A DNA stretch of 64,000 nucleotides, from positions 62,001 through 126,000 of the forward strand of contig NZ_RAQC01000003.1 in NCBI RefSeq assembly GCF_003610405.1. Reading direction: 5' to 3'. Positions 35,294-43,910 of the stretch are shown in pieces; position 1 is the stretch's first letter, and every line of letters starts with the position of its first letter. The notes under the pieces were generated by a model, which did not search any database, had not been told where the DNA came from, and worked only from the letters and a program-made list of their open reading frames with translations. This DNA is from Microbacterium sp. AG238. Lineage in GTDB: Bacteria > Actinomycetota > Actinomycetes > Actinomycetales > Microbacteriaceae. A program made the position numbers and the translations under genes.

Positions 35294-36333
35294 GACAGCA
35301 CCTTCGCGTCGGAGCGGGTGGAGACCGGGCGAGCCGCGGGGCGGCGGCCGGAGGTAAACCAGCCGCGCACCCGGCGCGACTGCAGCAGCACGACCACGAG
35401 CACCGCGCCGGCCATGAACACCGGGCTCACCGCGGGCGGGACGCCGAGGAAGGTGATCGTGGTCTTGAGGGTCTGGATCGTGAAGACGCCGACCACGGTG
35501 CCGGCGATGCTGAACTTGCCGCCCGCGAGCGATGTGCCGCCCAGCACGACGGCGAGGATGGCGTCGAGCTCGATGTACATGCCCGCCGCATTGGCGTCGG
35601 CGGCCATGATGTTCGAGCTGTACAGGATGCCGGCGATCCCGGCGAGGGTCCCGCTGGCGATGTACGTGCCCCAGATGATCCCGCGCGAGCGCACGCCCGC
35701 CAGCCGGCTGGCCTCGGGGTTGATGCCGACCGCCTCGGTCAGCATCCCCAACGCGGTGCGCCGCTGGACGACGGCGACGACGACGATCGCCGCGACCGAG
35801 ACGCACAGCGCGAAGGGCAGCCCGAAAACGTAGCCCTGCGCCATGAACTGGTAGGGCTCGCTGTTGATCGTGGTGATGAACCCGCGCGTGATGAGCAGGG
35901 CGACGCCGCGCCCGGCAAGCATGAGCACGAGGGTGGCGATGATCGGCTGGATCCCGAGCACCGCGACGAGGAAGCCGTTCCAGGCCCCCAGGACGAGCGA
36001 GGTGCCCACGCCCGCCGCGATGGCGATCGCGACGACCCCGAGGTTGCCCGGCTCGGGCGAGGCCTCGATGATCGTCAGGGCGACCGCGCCCGACACCGCC
36101 ATGATCGCGCCCACCGAGAGGTCGATGCCGCGTGTGGCGATCACGAGCGTCATGCCGAGGGCGACGAGCATGAGCGGGGCGCTGTTGCGGAGGATGTCGA
36201 TGAGCGAGCCGTACAGCTGCCCGTTCTGCACCGTCACGCTGAGGAACGACGGCCGCGACACGGTGTTGACCGCGATCAGGGCCACAAGGGCGAGCACCGG
36301 CCAGACGAGCCGGTGCGTGAACAGCTTCTTCAC
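35290..36333 (-). CDS. ytfT: Sugar ABC transporter permease (YtfT-like)
   Basis: A 347-residue CUT2 permease. The characteristic ALGMTLVIATRGIDLSVG lies near residue 58 and AVVLGGTSLAGGKFSIAGT near 285. The GTG start at 36333 is preceded by AAGGAG and overlaps the ATPase stop as GTGA, so translation is coupled. It forms the membrane channel with the YjfF-like partner. Orthology to YtfT is inferred from order and the YtfQ-like binding protein. Confidence 0.85.
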   Translation of the reverse strand: MKKLFTHRLVWPVLALVALIAVNTVSRPSFLSVTVQNGQLYGSLIDILRNSAPLMLVALGMTLVIATRGIDLSVGAIMAVSGAVALTIIEASPEPGNLGVVAIAIAAGVGTSLVLGAWNGFLVAVLGIQPIIATLVLMLAGRGVALLITRGFITTINSEPYQFMAQGYVFGLPFALCVSVAAIVVVAVVQRRTALGMLTEAVGINPEASRLAGVRSRGIIWGTYIASGTLAGIAGILYSSNIMAADANAAGMYIELDAILAVVLGGTSLAGGKFSIAGTVVGVFTIQTLKTTITFLGVPPAVSPVFMAGAVLVVVLLQSRRVRGWFTSGRRPAARPVSTRSDAKVLS

Positions 36334-37880
36334 GCGATCTTCTCCTTACCCGAGGGGTCCTCGGAGTCGCCCTCGGCGATGAAGGCGACCAGTGTGTCGA
36401 CGTCCACATCCTGCGTCATGAGCTCGCCGATCTTGCGACGATCGCGCAGGACGGCGACGCGTTGCGCGATGCGCAGCACCTCCTCGAGCTCCGATGAGAT
36501 GAAGACGACGGCCAGTCCCTGGGCCGCGAGCTCGGCGACCTTGCGCTGGATGTCGGCCTTGGCGCCGACGTCGATGCCGCGGGTGGGCTCGTCGAGGATG
36601 AGCAGTTCGGGGGCGGTGGCGAGCCATCGTGCCAGCAGCACCTTCTGCTGGTTTCCCCCCGAGAGGTTGCGCACGAGGGCGTTGGGGTCGGCGGGGCGGA
36701 CGCCGAGCGCGTCGAGGTATTCGGCGACGAGCGCGTCGCGCTCGCTCTGCGGCACCCGCCGCAGCGCGCCGCGCCGTGCCTGCACGCCGAGCACGATGTT
36801 CTCGGCGACGGTGAGGTCGGCGACGATGCCTTCGGACCGGCGGTCCTCGGACGAGAACGCGATGCCGCGATCGAGCGCGTTCCGCGGGGTGCTCAGACGG
36901 GTGGGTGCACCATCGATCTCGACGGTGCCGCCGTCCGAGCGGTCGGCACCGGCGAGCAGCCGCGCGAGCTCGGTGCGGCCCGAGCCGAGCAGCCCGGCGA
37001 GCCCGACGACCTCGCCGCGGTGGACGTCGAGATCGGCCGCTTCGATGACGCCGCGCCGTCCGACCCCGCGAGCGCGGAGAACGGGGACGGCGTCGCGGTC
37101 GATCTCGCGCTCCGCCGTCGACGACAGAGCGTCGAGAGCGCTCAGCTCGCGCCCGATCATGCGCGCCACGAGCGCCTCGCGCCCGAGCTCGGCGACGGGG
37201 TACTCGCCGACGAGGCCGCCGTTGCGCAGCACCGTCAGGCGGTCGGAGATCTCGTAGATCTGGTCGAGGAAGTGCGAGACGAACAGGATCGCGACCCCGC
37301 GGTCACGGAGCCGTCGCATCACCGCGAACAGCTGCTCGACCTCGCCGCGGTCGAGGCTCGACGTCGGCTCGTCCAGGATCAGGACCCGGGTGTCGATGAC
37401 CATCGACCGGCTGATGGCGACGAGCTGCTGCACCGCGATCGAGTGGCTGGCGAGCACGGAATGGGTGTCGATGTCGAGTCCGAGCTCGGCGAGATGGCCC
37501 GCGGCCGCCTCGTGCGTCGCACGCCAGTCGATGCGTCCCGCGCGGCGCACCTCGTTGCCCAGCATCACGTTCTCGGCGACCGAGAGGTTCGCGCACAGGT
37601 TGACCTCTTGGTAGACCGTCGAGATGCCCGCGGCCTGCGCGTCGGCCGTGCTGCGGAACGAGCGCTCGCGGCCGCCCACGACGATGCTGCCGCTGTCGAT
37701 CGCGTAGACGCCGGTGAGCGCCTTGATGAGCGTCGACTTGCCGGCGCCGTTCTCTCCCATGAGCGAATGGATCTCGCCGCCGTAGAGCGTGAGATCCACG
37801 GCGTCGAGCGCCTTCACGCCGGGGAACTGGATGGTGATCCCGCGCATCGCGACTGCGACCGGGCGTTCCGTGGTCATCAT
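36330..37880 (-). CDS. ytfR: Sugar ABC transporter ATPase, duplicated nucleotide-binding domains (YtfR-like)
   Basis: A 516-residue CUT2 ATPase. The first half has GENGAGKST, a YQEVNLCANLSVAENV Q-loop and LILDEPTSSLDRGE. The second half has GLLGSGRTE, LSGGNQQKVLLARW and LLILDEPTRGIDVGAK. YQEVNLCANLSVAEN is especially close to YtfR and AraG. It starts 61 bp after the binding-protein gene and is coupled to the YtfT-like permease. It is probably the primary ATPase of the system, with the gene at 32683-34230 an added copy. Confidence 0.9.
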   Translation of the reverse strand: MMTTERPVAVAMRGITIQFPGVKALDAVDLTLYGGEIHSLMGENGAGKSTLIKALTGVYAIDSGSIVVGGRERSFRSTADAQAAGISTVYQEVNLCANLSVAENVMLGNEVRRAGRIDWRATHEAAAGHLAELGLDIDTHSVLASHSIAVQQLVAISRSMVIDTRVLILDEPTSSLDRGEVEQLFAVMRRLRDRGVAILFVSHFLDQIYEISDRLTVLRNGGLVGEYPVAELGREALVARMIGRELSALDALSSTAEREIDRDAVPVLRARGVGRRGVIEAADLDVHRGEVVGLAGLLGSGRTELARLLAGADRSDGGTVEIDGAPTRLSTPRNALDRGIAFSSEDRRSEGIVADLTVAENIVLGVQARRGALRRVPQSERDALVAEYLDALGVRPADPNALVRNLSGGNQQKVLLARWLATAPELLILDEPTRGIDVGAKADIQRKVAELAAQGLAVVFISSELEEVLRIAQRVAVLRDRRKIGELMTQDVDVDTLVAFIAEGDSEDPSGKEKIA

Positions 37881-37941
37881 CGACCCGCTTTCTGAAGGGG
37901 GAGTGGCGGCCGGTGGTGCCGGCCGCCACCAGGGTGTCGGA

Positions 37942-38922
37942 TCAGTAGGGGCGGCTGTCCAGGACTTCCTTCGCCTGCTCCTGCGTGAAGCTCTGGTCCT
38001 CGACGATGTAGGTCTTGTCGACCGACTCGCCCGCGACGACGGACTTCACGACCTCGGCCGTCTTCTCACCGAGGAGCGGGTTGCACTCGACGATGAAGTT
38101 GAACTCGCCGTTCGCGAGCGCCGTCATGCCGTCCTTCACCGCGTCGATCGTGACGATCTGGATGTCGGTGCCCGGCGTCATACCGGCCGCCTTGATCGCG
38201 TCGAGGGCGCCGAGGCCCATGTCGTCGTTGTGGGCGAAGAGCACGTTGATCTCGGAGCCGAACTTCTGGAGGAAGCCCTCCATGACCGTCTTGCCCTCGG
38301 CCCGGGTGAAGTTGCCCGTCTGGGAGTCGAGCACGGTGATGTCGGTACCCGCGACCGCGGCGTCGAAACCGGTCTGCCGGTCGGTGGCCGCCGACGAGCC
38401 GGTGGTCCCCTCGAGGATCACGAGGTTCGTGGGCTTCGAGCCGAAGTTCTCGGCGACCCATTCGCCCGCCGTCTTGCCCTCCTGCTCGAAGTCGAGCCCG
38501 ATCCAGCTGGCGTAGAGATCGTCGGGTGCCGAGACCGTGCGGTCTTCGAGGATGACGGGGATGCCGGCATCCTTCGCCTCTTTGAGGACGTCGTCCCACC
38601 CGTCGCTGACGATGGGCGCGAGCACGATCGCGTCGACGCCCTGGTTGATGAAGCTGCGCACCGCGGCGATCTGGGCCTCGGGCTTGTTGTCGGCGGCGTT
38701 GAAGATCAGGTCGAAGCCGTTCTCAGCCGAGAACGCCTCCTTGATCGACTCGGTGTTGGCGCTTCGCCATCCGCTCTCGGAACCGGTCTGGGCGAACCCG
38801 ACCGTGATGACGTCGTCGCCGCCGGAGCCGCCCGGCGAGCCGGAGCTCGCGCATGCGGTGGCGCTGAGTGCGACGACGCCGAGCATGGCGATCGCGGTGA
38901 CGACGGACTTCACCTGGGACAT
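37942..38922 (-). CDS. ytfQ: Galactofuranose-type sugar-binding lipoprotein (YtfQ-like)
   Basis: A 326-residue CUT2 periplasmic-binding-protein-family lipoprotein. The signal peptide ends in the lipobox SATAC, with the lipidated Cys near residue 24. The ligand-binding body shows INQGVDAIVLAPIVSDGWD, FAHNDDMGLGALDAIKAAG and VECNPLLGEK, all close to YtfQ, which binds galactofuranose. The ATG at 38922 follows a perfect AGGAGG at seven bases. It is the first gene of the operon and has a strong operator-overlapped promoter upstream. A furanose substrate (galactofuranose or arabinofuranose) is inference. Confidence 0.9.
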   Translation of the reverse strand: MSQVKSVVTAIAMLGVVALSATACASSGSPGGSGGDDVITVGFAQTGSESGWRSANTESIKEAFSAENGFDLIFNAADNKPEAQIAAVRSFINQGVDAIVLAPIVSDGWDDVLKEAKDAGIPVILEDRTVSAPDDLYASWIGLDFEQEGKTAGEWVAENFGSKPTNLVILEGTTGSSAATDRQTGFDAAVAGTDITVLDSQTGNFTRAEGKTVMEGFLQKFGSEINVLFAHNDDMGLGALDAIKAAGMTPGTDIQIVTIDAVKDGMTALANGEFNFIVECNPLLGEKTAEVVKSVVAGESVDKTYIVEDQSFTQEQAKEVLDSRPY

Positions 38923-38994
38923 CGGAAACCTCCTCGTTTCGTCCGGCGACGTCGCCGGATCTCTGATGCATGTCACCACAGGGGGACGCTCGAA

Positions 38995-39024
38995 TGTTAG
39001 CGCTCACAATACGGGTCGTGTCAA
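38995..39024 (-). promoter_or_regulatory. Sigma-70-type promoter with LacI operator over the -10, ytf-like operon
   Basis: On the reverse strand, a perfect TTGACA (39024-39019) and GCTAAC (39001-38996) are 17 bp apart. The palindrome TGTTAGCGCTCACA (38995-39008; 6 of 7 arm pairs match around the central CG) covers the -10. The site fits LacI-family repression by the operon-encoded regulator. The -10 is 74 bp upstream of the binding-protein start. Confidence 0.78.
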
Positions 39025-39099
39025 GAGTGGTCTCCGTAACGAATCAGCAACCGCGGGGGCCGGGCAGTCACGGTCGCCATCGGCGCGGATCGCCCCGAG

Positions 39100-39111
39100 G
39101 TGAGCGCTCAC
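39100..39111. promoter_or_regulatory. Second LacI-type operator, perfect 12-bp palindrome
   Basis: GTGAGCGCTCAC is a perfect palindrome that shares the AGCGCT core with the promoter operator. The centres are 104 bp apart, close to ten helical turns, so repression by DNA looping is plausible. It also lies 137 bp upstream of the hydrolase start. Confidence 0.65.
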
Positions 39112-39247
39112 ACCTGTCGGCGGTGTGCGCGTTCCACCGGGCCGCACGTGCGCGACGGCGTGTCAAGGGCCCTGCCGTGCGGCGTCGACGCTCGGGTAGG
39201 GGTGGGACGAGGGTCGACGGGCGGCCCGACGTCACAGGAGGCGCACC

Positions 39248-40225
39248 ATGTGCACAGGTGTCAGCTACACCACGCGGAACCACTACTTCGGCCGGAACCT
39301 CGACCTCGAGTTCTCGTATCACGAGACCGTCGTGGTGACTCCGCGCAACTTCCCCTTCCGTTTCCGGGCGACCGATCCGCTCGAGACCCACCATGCGATC
39401 ATCGGCATCGCGACGATCGCCGACGGCTACCCGCTGTACTACGACGCCGTCAACGAGCGGGGGCTGGGCATGGCCGGGCTGAACTTCCCCGGCAACGCGG
39501 ACTACAAGCCCGAGAAGGCCGGCACGACGAACATCGCGTCGTTCGAGTTCATCCCGTGGGTCCTCGGCCGCTTCGCGACCGTCGACGAGGTCGCGGCGGC
39601 GCTCACCGACGTCACGATCACCGACGCCTCGTTCAGCGACGCCTTCCCGGCCTCACCGCTGCACTGGATCATCGCCGACCGCGAACGGTCGATCACCGTC
39701 GAGAGCGTGCGGGAGGGGCTTCGCGTGTACGACAACCCCGTCGGCGTGCTCACGAACAATCCGACCTTCGACATCCAGCTGTTCGGCCTCAACAACCTCA
39801 TGCACCTGTCGACCTACCCGCCAGAGAACACCTTCGCCCCCGAGCTCGCGTTGGACCGGTACAGCCGCGGTATGGGAGCGATCGGGCTCCCCGGTGACCT
39901 CTCGTCGTCCTCCCGTTTCGCCAAGGCGGCGTTCACCCGGATGAACTCCGTCGCCGGCGAATCCGAGTCGGAATCGATCAGCCAGTTCTTCCAGATCCTC
40001 GGGTCGGTGGCGCAGCAACGCGGGTGCGTGCACGTCGGGGAGGAGGGCAAATTCGAGATCACCATCTACTCGTCGTGCTGCAACACCGACACCGGTGTGT
40101 ACTACTACACGACATACGAGAACAGCCAGATCTCGGGAGTCGACATGCATCGCGAGAACCTCGACGCCGACACGCTCGTGCACTACCCGCTGGTGACGGG
40201 GCAGCAGATCAACATGCAGAACTGA
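39248..40225 (+). CDS. bsh: Bile salt hydrolase-type choloylglycine hydrolase (Ntn amidase)
   Basis: A 325-residue linear amide C-N hydrolase of normal BSH length. Processing of Met1 exposes the nucleophile C2. Other active-site positions match BSH: R16 and D19 (GRNLDLEF), N79 in GLNFPGN, N170 in TNNPTF and R223 in SSSSRF. Asn at position 79 is the BSH-type residue; penicillin V acylases have Tyr there. There is no signal peptide, so it is cytoplasmic. The substrate may be a bile salt, an N-acyl amino acid or an N-acyl-homoserine lactone. A good AGGAGG precedes the ATG. It is divergent from the ytf-like operon and may share its operator. Confidence 0.87.
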   Translation: MCTGVSYTTRNHYFGRNLDLEFSYHETVVVTPRNFPFRFRATDPLETHHAIIGIATIADGYPLYYDAVNERGLGMAGLNFPGNADYKPEKAGTTNIASFEFIPWVLGRFATVDEVAAALTDVTITDASFSDAFPASPLHWIIADRERSITVESVREGLRVYDNPVGVLTNNPTFDIQLFGLNNLMHLSTYPPENTFAPELALDRYSRGMGAIGLPGDLSSSSRFAKAAFTRMNSVAGESESESISQFFQILGSVAQQRGCVHVGEEGKFEITIYSSCCNTDTGVYYYTTYENSQISGVDMHRENLDADTLVHYPLVTGQQINMQN

Positions 40226-40383
40226 CGACCCGCCATACCGGATCGGTGGCTATACCGCATTGCCGTCCGGAACGCGAGTGGTCGCGCGGTGGGAATCGAT
40301 CGACCTACCGTATCCGGACCGGGATGAACCGTCCCGGCATCCGGGGATCAGACCCGGACGCAGATCGACGGAAGGGGCCGAAT

Positions 40384-40554
40384 ATGGGACTCGACGACAA
40401 GATCAAGAACGCAGCTCAGGACGTCGCCGGCAAGGCGAAGGAAGCCGCCGGCAAGGCGACCGACAACGAGCGTCTCGAAGCCGAAGGCCACAAGGACCAG
40501 ACCGCCGCCAACGTCAAGAAGGCCGGCGAGAACGTCAAGGACGCCTTCAAGTAA
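40384..40554 (+). CDS. CsbD-family stress protein
   Basis: A 56-residue hydrophilic, Lys/Ala-rich helical protein: MGLDDKIKNAAQDVAGKAKE, then ATDNERLEAEGHKDQTAANVKKAGENVKDAF. It matches the CsbD family in length and in the D-K-I-K-N start. CsbD proteins accumulate in general stress; their molecular role is unknown. GGAAGGGG lies eight bases before the ATG. A terminator follows at 40571. Confidence 0.9.
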   Translation: MGLDDKIKNAAQDVAGKAKEAAGKATDNERLEAEGHKDQTAANVKKAGENVKDAFK

Positions 40555-40570
40555 GACGCTCCCTCACGCG

Positions 40571-40600
40571 AGCGCCCCGGGTCTGCGGACCTGGGGCGCT
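40571..40600 (+). terminator. Terminator after the CsbD gene
   Basis: A 13-bp stem (AGCGCCCCGGGTC with GACCTGGGGCGCT, one G-U wobble) closes a 4-nt loop 17 bp after the CsbD stop. The U tract is weak, as often in high-GC actinobacteria. Confidence 0.75.
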
Positions 40601-40722
40601 TCGCTGTCCGCCTGCGGGGCGCACCGACGACGGATGTATTCACCTGACTGCATCGGCCTACCACGGGCGGTGTCGAGACTCAAGCGCTTCCCGCCGGCGC
40701 GGTCGCGCAGCACGATTCCCTC

Positions 40723-41094
40723 ATGACCGATCTGCTCGCGCCGGACACGGCCGCGGACGAGCCCTCACGTCCCGGCTCCGAGGCCGAGCTCCACGCCCTC
40801 CTCACCGCTGTCGCCGCCGGCGACCAGGGTGCGTTCGCCGAGCTGTACGACGCCACCGCCGGCGCCGCCTTCGGGCTCGCGCTGCGGCTGACGGCGAGCC
40901 GGGAGGCCGCCGAGGAAGCCGTGCGCCAGGCGTTCCTCGACGTCTGGCGCGAGGCGCGCTGGTTCGACGCGGGCGCAGGCACCGTGCGGGCGTGGATCCT
41001 CGCCCGCCTCCGGCGTCGCGCTGTCGGGCGCGGCCGGCTGGCCGAGATGCGCGAAGCGCTGACGCGCCTTCACGACGCCAGCGGCCGAGCCTGA
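40723..41094 (+). CDS. Truncated sigma-70-like protein, region 2 only
   Basis: A 123-residue protein. The segment of about residues 24-95 matches ECF sigma region 2: GDQGAFAELYDATAGAAFGL, then SREAAEEAVRQAFLDVWREA and AWILARLRRRAV. It ends soon after, with no region 4 helix-turn-helix in this or the other forward frames. It resembles the first half of SigK/SigL-type factors. It could be a degenerate sigma gene, a protein binding core polymerase without promoter recognition, or an anti-sigma decoy. No anti-sigma gene is adjacent. Confidence 0.68.
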   Translation: MTDLLAPDTAADEPSRPGSEAELHALLTAVAAGDQGAFAELYDATAGAAFGLALRLTASREAAEEAVRQAFLDVWREARWFDAGAGTVRAWILARLRRRAVGRGRLAEMREALTRLHDASGRA

Positions 41095-41169
41095 CACCGG
41101 CCCCGTACCGCAACAGGCTCGATCGGGCAACAGGAGGTGCTCGGCCCGGCCCGGCCGAAAGACTGGAGC

Positions 41170-42180
41170 ATGGCCTTCATCGGATATCACGCTTCGCACG
41201 AACAGCTCGCGCCCAGCGCGCTCCTGGAAGCCGTCATCGCAGCCGAACGCGTCGGCTTCGACGGTGCATTCAGCGCTGACCACCTCGCGCCGTGGACTCC
41301 CCGCCAGGGGCACTCGGGCAACACGATCGCGTGGCTCGGCGCCGCGCTCGCCTCGACCCGGTTTCCCATCGGATCGGTCTCCACACCCGGTCAGCTGTAC
41401 CACCCCGTCGTGAGTGCACAGGCGATCGCGACTCTCGCCGAGATGTTCCCGGGGCGCTACTTCGCCGCCCTCGGCAGCGGCGAGCTGCTGAACGAGCACG
41501 TCACCGGCGCGCCCTGGCCCCCGAAAGACGAACGCACCGCGCGCCTGGGAGAGTGCGTCGAAGTGATGCGGGGACTGCTCGCCGGCGAGCGCATCGATCA
41601 CGACGGCCGCATCCGCGTGCACGAGGCCCGTCTGTGGAGCCTGCCCGCGGGGCCGGCGACGCTCATGGCGACCGCCGCCTCGCCCGAGACCGCACGGTGG
41701 GCAGCCGGGTGGGCCGACGGACTCGTCACGGTCGGCACGCGCCGTGACCAGGTCGCCGAGATCGTCGACGCGTACCTGGATGCCGGCGGCCTCGGCCCCA
41801 CCTGTCTGCAGGTGCACATCGCGCTCGCGGGATCGAGCGAAGAGGCCACCACGCTCGTGCGCGACCAGTGGCTGCACGGCGTGGTCACCCCGCCGGAGGC
41901 GTGGGACATCGCCCAGCCGGAAGACTTCGCCGCCCGAGCCGGCGACCCCACCGATGCCGAGCTGGCCGAGCACGTGATCGCCGCGGACGATTCCCCCGGC
42001 GGCATCGCCGATCTCGCCGACCGCCTCGCGGGGCTCGTCGACACCGGCTTCGACCGCCTCTACATCCACGAGATCTCACAGGACCAGCGCGCGTTCCTCG
42101 GTGAACGGGCCGCGGCCCTCCTCACGGCACTGCGTGAGCGGCTGGGCGCCGAGCCGAATGACTCCGGGAGCGCACGATGA
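41170..42180 (+). CDS. LLM-class flavin-dependent oxidoreductase (non-F420 type)
   Basis: A 336-residue luciferase-like TIM-barrel oxidoreductase. It starts with GYHASHEQLAPSALL and has FDGAFSADHLAPWTP and FPGRYFAALGSGELLNEHV, typical of the small LLM group noted as probable non-F420 flavin oxidoreductases. The ATG at 41170 is chosen over an upstream TTG (41137). Its TGA overlaps the next gene as ATGA, so it is coupled to the TreS-like GH13 enzyme. This pairing recurs in other actinobacteria as I recall it, but the shared pathway is not established. Confidence 0.82.
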   Translation: MAFIGYHASHEQLAPSALLEAVIAAERVGFDGAFSADHLAPWTPRQGHSGNTIAWLGAALASTRFPIGSVSTPGQLYHPVVSAQAIATLAEMFPGRYFAALGSGELLNEHVTGAPWPPKDERTARLGECVEVMRGLLAGERIDHDGRIRVHEARLWSLPAGPATLMATAASPETARWAAGWADGLVTVGTRRDQVAEIVDAYLDAGGLGPTCLQVHIALAGSSEEATTLVRDQWLHGVVTPPEAWDIAQPEDFAARAGDPTDAELAEHVIAADDSPGGIADLADRLAGLVDTGFDRLYIHEISQDQRAFLGERAAALLTALRERLGAEPNDSGSAR

Positions 42181-43829
42181 AGATCTCCGACACGAGCGAC
42201 CTGTGGTGGAAGAACGCCGTGCTCTACTGCGTCGACGTCGAGAAGTACCTCGACGACGACGGCGACGGCGACGGCGACCTGCAGGGCCTCGCCCGGCGGC
42301 TGCCCTACCTCGCAGACCTCGGCGTGACCTGCCTCTGGCTCATGCCCTTCTATCCCACGCCCGGGCGTGACAACGGGTACGACGTGTCGGACTACTACGG
42401 GGTCGATCCGCGCGTGGGGACACACGGCGACTTCGTCGAGCTCATCCGCACCGCCGAGGACCGCGGCATCCGGGTCATCGTCGACCTCGTCATGAACCAC
42501 ACCTCCGACCAGCATCCCTGGTTCCTCTCGGCACGAGAGAGCCGGGAGTCGCCCTATCGCGACTTCTACGTGTGGCGCGACGAGATCCCCGACGACCCCC
42601 GCGAGACGCAGTTCCCCGGTGAGGAAGACGGCGTCTGGGAGTGGGACGAGAGAACCGGGCAGTACTACCTGCACAGCTTCTACGCCCACCAGCCCGACCT
42701 GAACGCCGAGAACCCGGCCGTGCAGCGCGAGCTGGCGAAAGTCATGGGCTTCTGGCTGCAGCTGGGCGTGTCGGGCTTCCGGGTCGACGCGGTGCCGTCG
42801 TTCGTCTCTTCGCCCGAACGTCGCGAGCCGCAGCGCGACCACGACGTCCTGCGCGCGCTGCGCCGCTTCGCGCAACGGCGCTCGAGCGAGGCGATGCTCG
42901 TCGGCGAGGTCAACGTGCCGCACGACGAGCAGGCCGCCTACTTCGGCGCGGACGGCGACGGCGAGCTGCACATGCAGTTCGATTTCGCGAGCAACCAGGC
43001 GCTCTATCTCGCGCTCGCGCGGGAAGACCCGCAGCCGCTGCGCGCCTCGCTCGAGAGCCGTCCCGAGATCGCGACGATCTCGCAGTGGGCGAATTTCGTC
43101 CGAAACCACGACGAGCTCACCCTCGACCAGCTCTCCGACGCCGAGCGGGAGGAGGTGTTCGCCGCCTTCGCGCCCGAGGAGTCGATGCAGGTGTTCGGTC
43201 GCGGCATCCGGCGCCGGCTGCCTCCGATGCTGGGCGGCGACCCGCGCCGAATCCGCCTCGTGTACAGCCTGCTCTTCTCGCTGCCCGGAACGCCGGTGCT
43301 GTTGTACGGCGAGGAGATCGGAATGGGCGAGAACCTCGACATCGAGGAGCGCGACGCGGTCCGCGTGCCGATGCAGTGGCGCCCCGACGGCGGGTTCTCG
43401 ACCGCGCCCGCGAGCGCGCACCCTCTGCCGGCACCGGAGGGCCCGTACGCCCCTCAGCACGTGAACGTCGAGAACCAGCTTCTGGTCCCGGACTCGTTGT
43501 TCGCATTCATCCGCGGGCTCGCGCGCAGCTACCGGCAGTCTCCCGAGATCGGGTGGGGCGAGCTCGAACTGCTGCCCGTCACCGCGGCATCCGTCCTGGC
43601 CCACGGCGCTCGCACGAGCGAGAGCCGATTCGTGGCGGTGCACAACTTCGCCGGCGAGCCGGTGGCGTTCGACGTCGATCTCGGCGACGAGCCCGCAGGC
43701 ACCGAGCTCGTCTGCCTCGCCTCGGGCGAGAGCTGGGCGCTGGACGGCGGCACCGTCTCGATGGGCCTCGACGGCTATGGCGCGCGGCGTCTCCGCGTCA
43801 CGCGTCCCGGCGATGGACGCTTGCGCTGA
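42177..43829 (+). CDS. Trehalose synthase-like alpha-glucan enzyme (GH13_16)
   Basis: A 550-residue GH13 enzyme. The TreS-type N-terminus LWWKNAVLYCVDVEKYLD precedes the barrel. Catalytic residues are D204 in GFRVDAVP, E244 in VGEVN and D312 in RNHDEL. VMNHTSDQHPWF and QPDLNAENPAV are characteristic of the TreS/oligoglucosidase branch. TreS interconverts maltose and trehalose and can feed maltose-1-phosphate synthesis. No maltokinase, GlgE or GlgB gene is next to it, so another GH13 activity is possible. There is no signal peptide. Confidence 0.83.
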   Translation: MKISDTSDLWWKNAVLYCVDVEKYLDDDGDGDGDLQGLARRLPYLADLGVTCLWLMPFYPTPGRDNGYDVSDYYGVDPRVGTHGDFVELIRTAEDRGIRVIVDLVMNHTSDQHPWFLSARESRESPYRDFYVWRDEIPDDPRETQFPGEEDGVWEWDERTGQYYLHSFYAHQPDLNAENPAVQRELAKVMGFWLQLGVSGFRVDAVPSFVSSPERREPQRDHDVLRALRRFAQRRSSEAMLVGEVNVPHDEQAAYFGADGDGELHMQFDFASNQALYLALAREDPQPLRASLESRPEIATISQWANFVRNHDELTLDQLSDAEREEVFAAFAPEESMQVFGRGIRRRLPPMLGGDPRRIRLVYSLLFSLPGTPVLLYGEEIGMGENLDIEERDAVRVPMQWRPDGGFSTAPASAHPLPAPEGPYAPQHVNVENQLLVPDSLFAFIRGLARSYRQSPEIGWGELELLPVTAASVLAHGARTSESRFVAVHNFAGEPVAFDVDLGDEPAGTELVCLASGESWALDGGTVSMGLDGYGARRLRVTRPGDGRLR

Positions 43830-43910
43830 CGGGTGAAACAGCGGGTGATTTCCGCGGCCTCAGCGGATCGAGGGCGGGGTCCGTGTCGAGGATGGGGGAG
43901 GGGCAACGAG

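Larger units (their letters stand above)
38923..39247. other. Regulatory gap between the ytf-like operon and the bile salt hydrolase gene
   Basis: This 325-bp divergent intergenic region contains a strong reverse-strand promoter (39024 to 38996) and two LacI-type palindromes 104 bp apart. An AGGAGG-type ribosome site sits in front of the forward gene. I see no RNA gene. A forward promoter for the hydrolase is not obvious. Confidence 0.6.
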
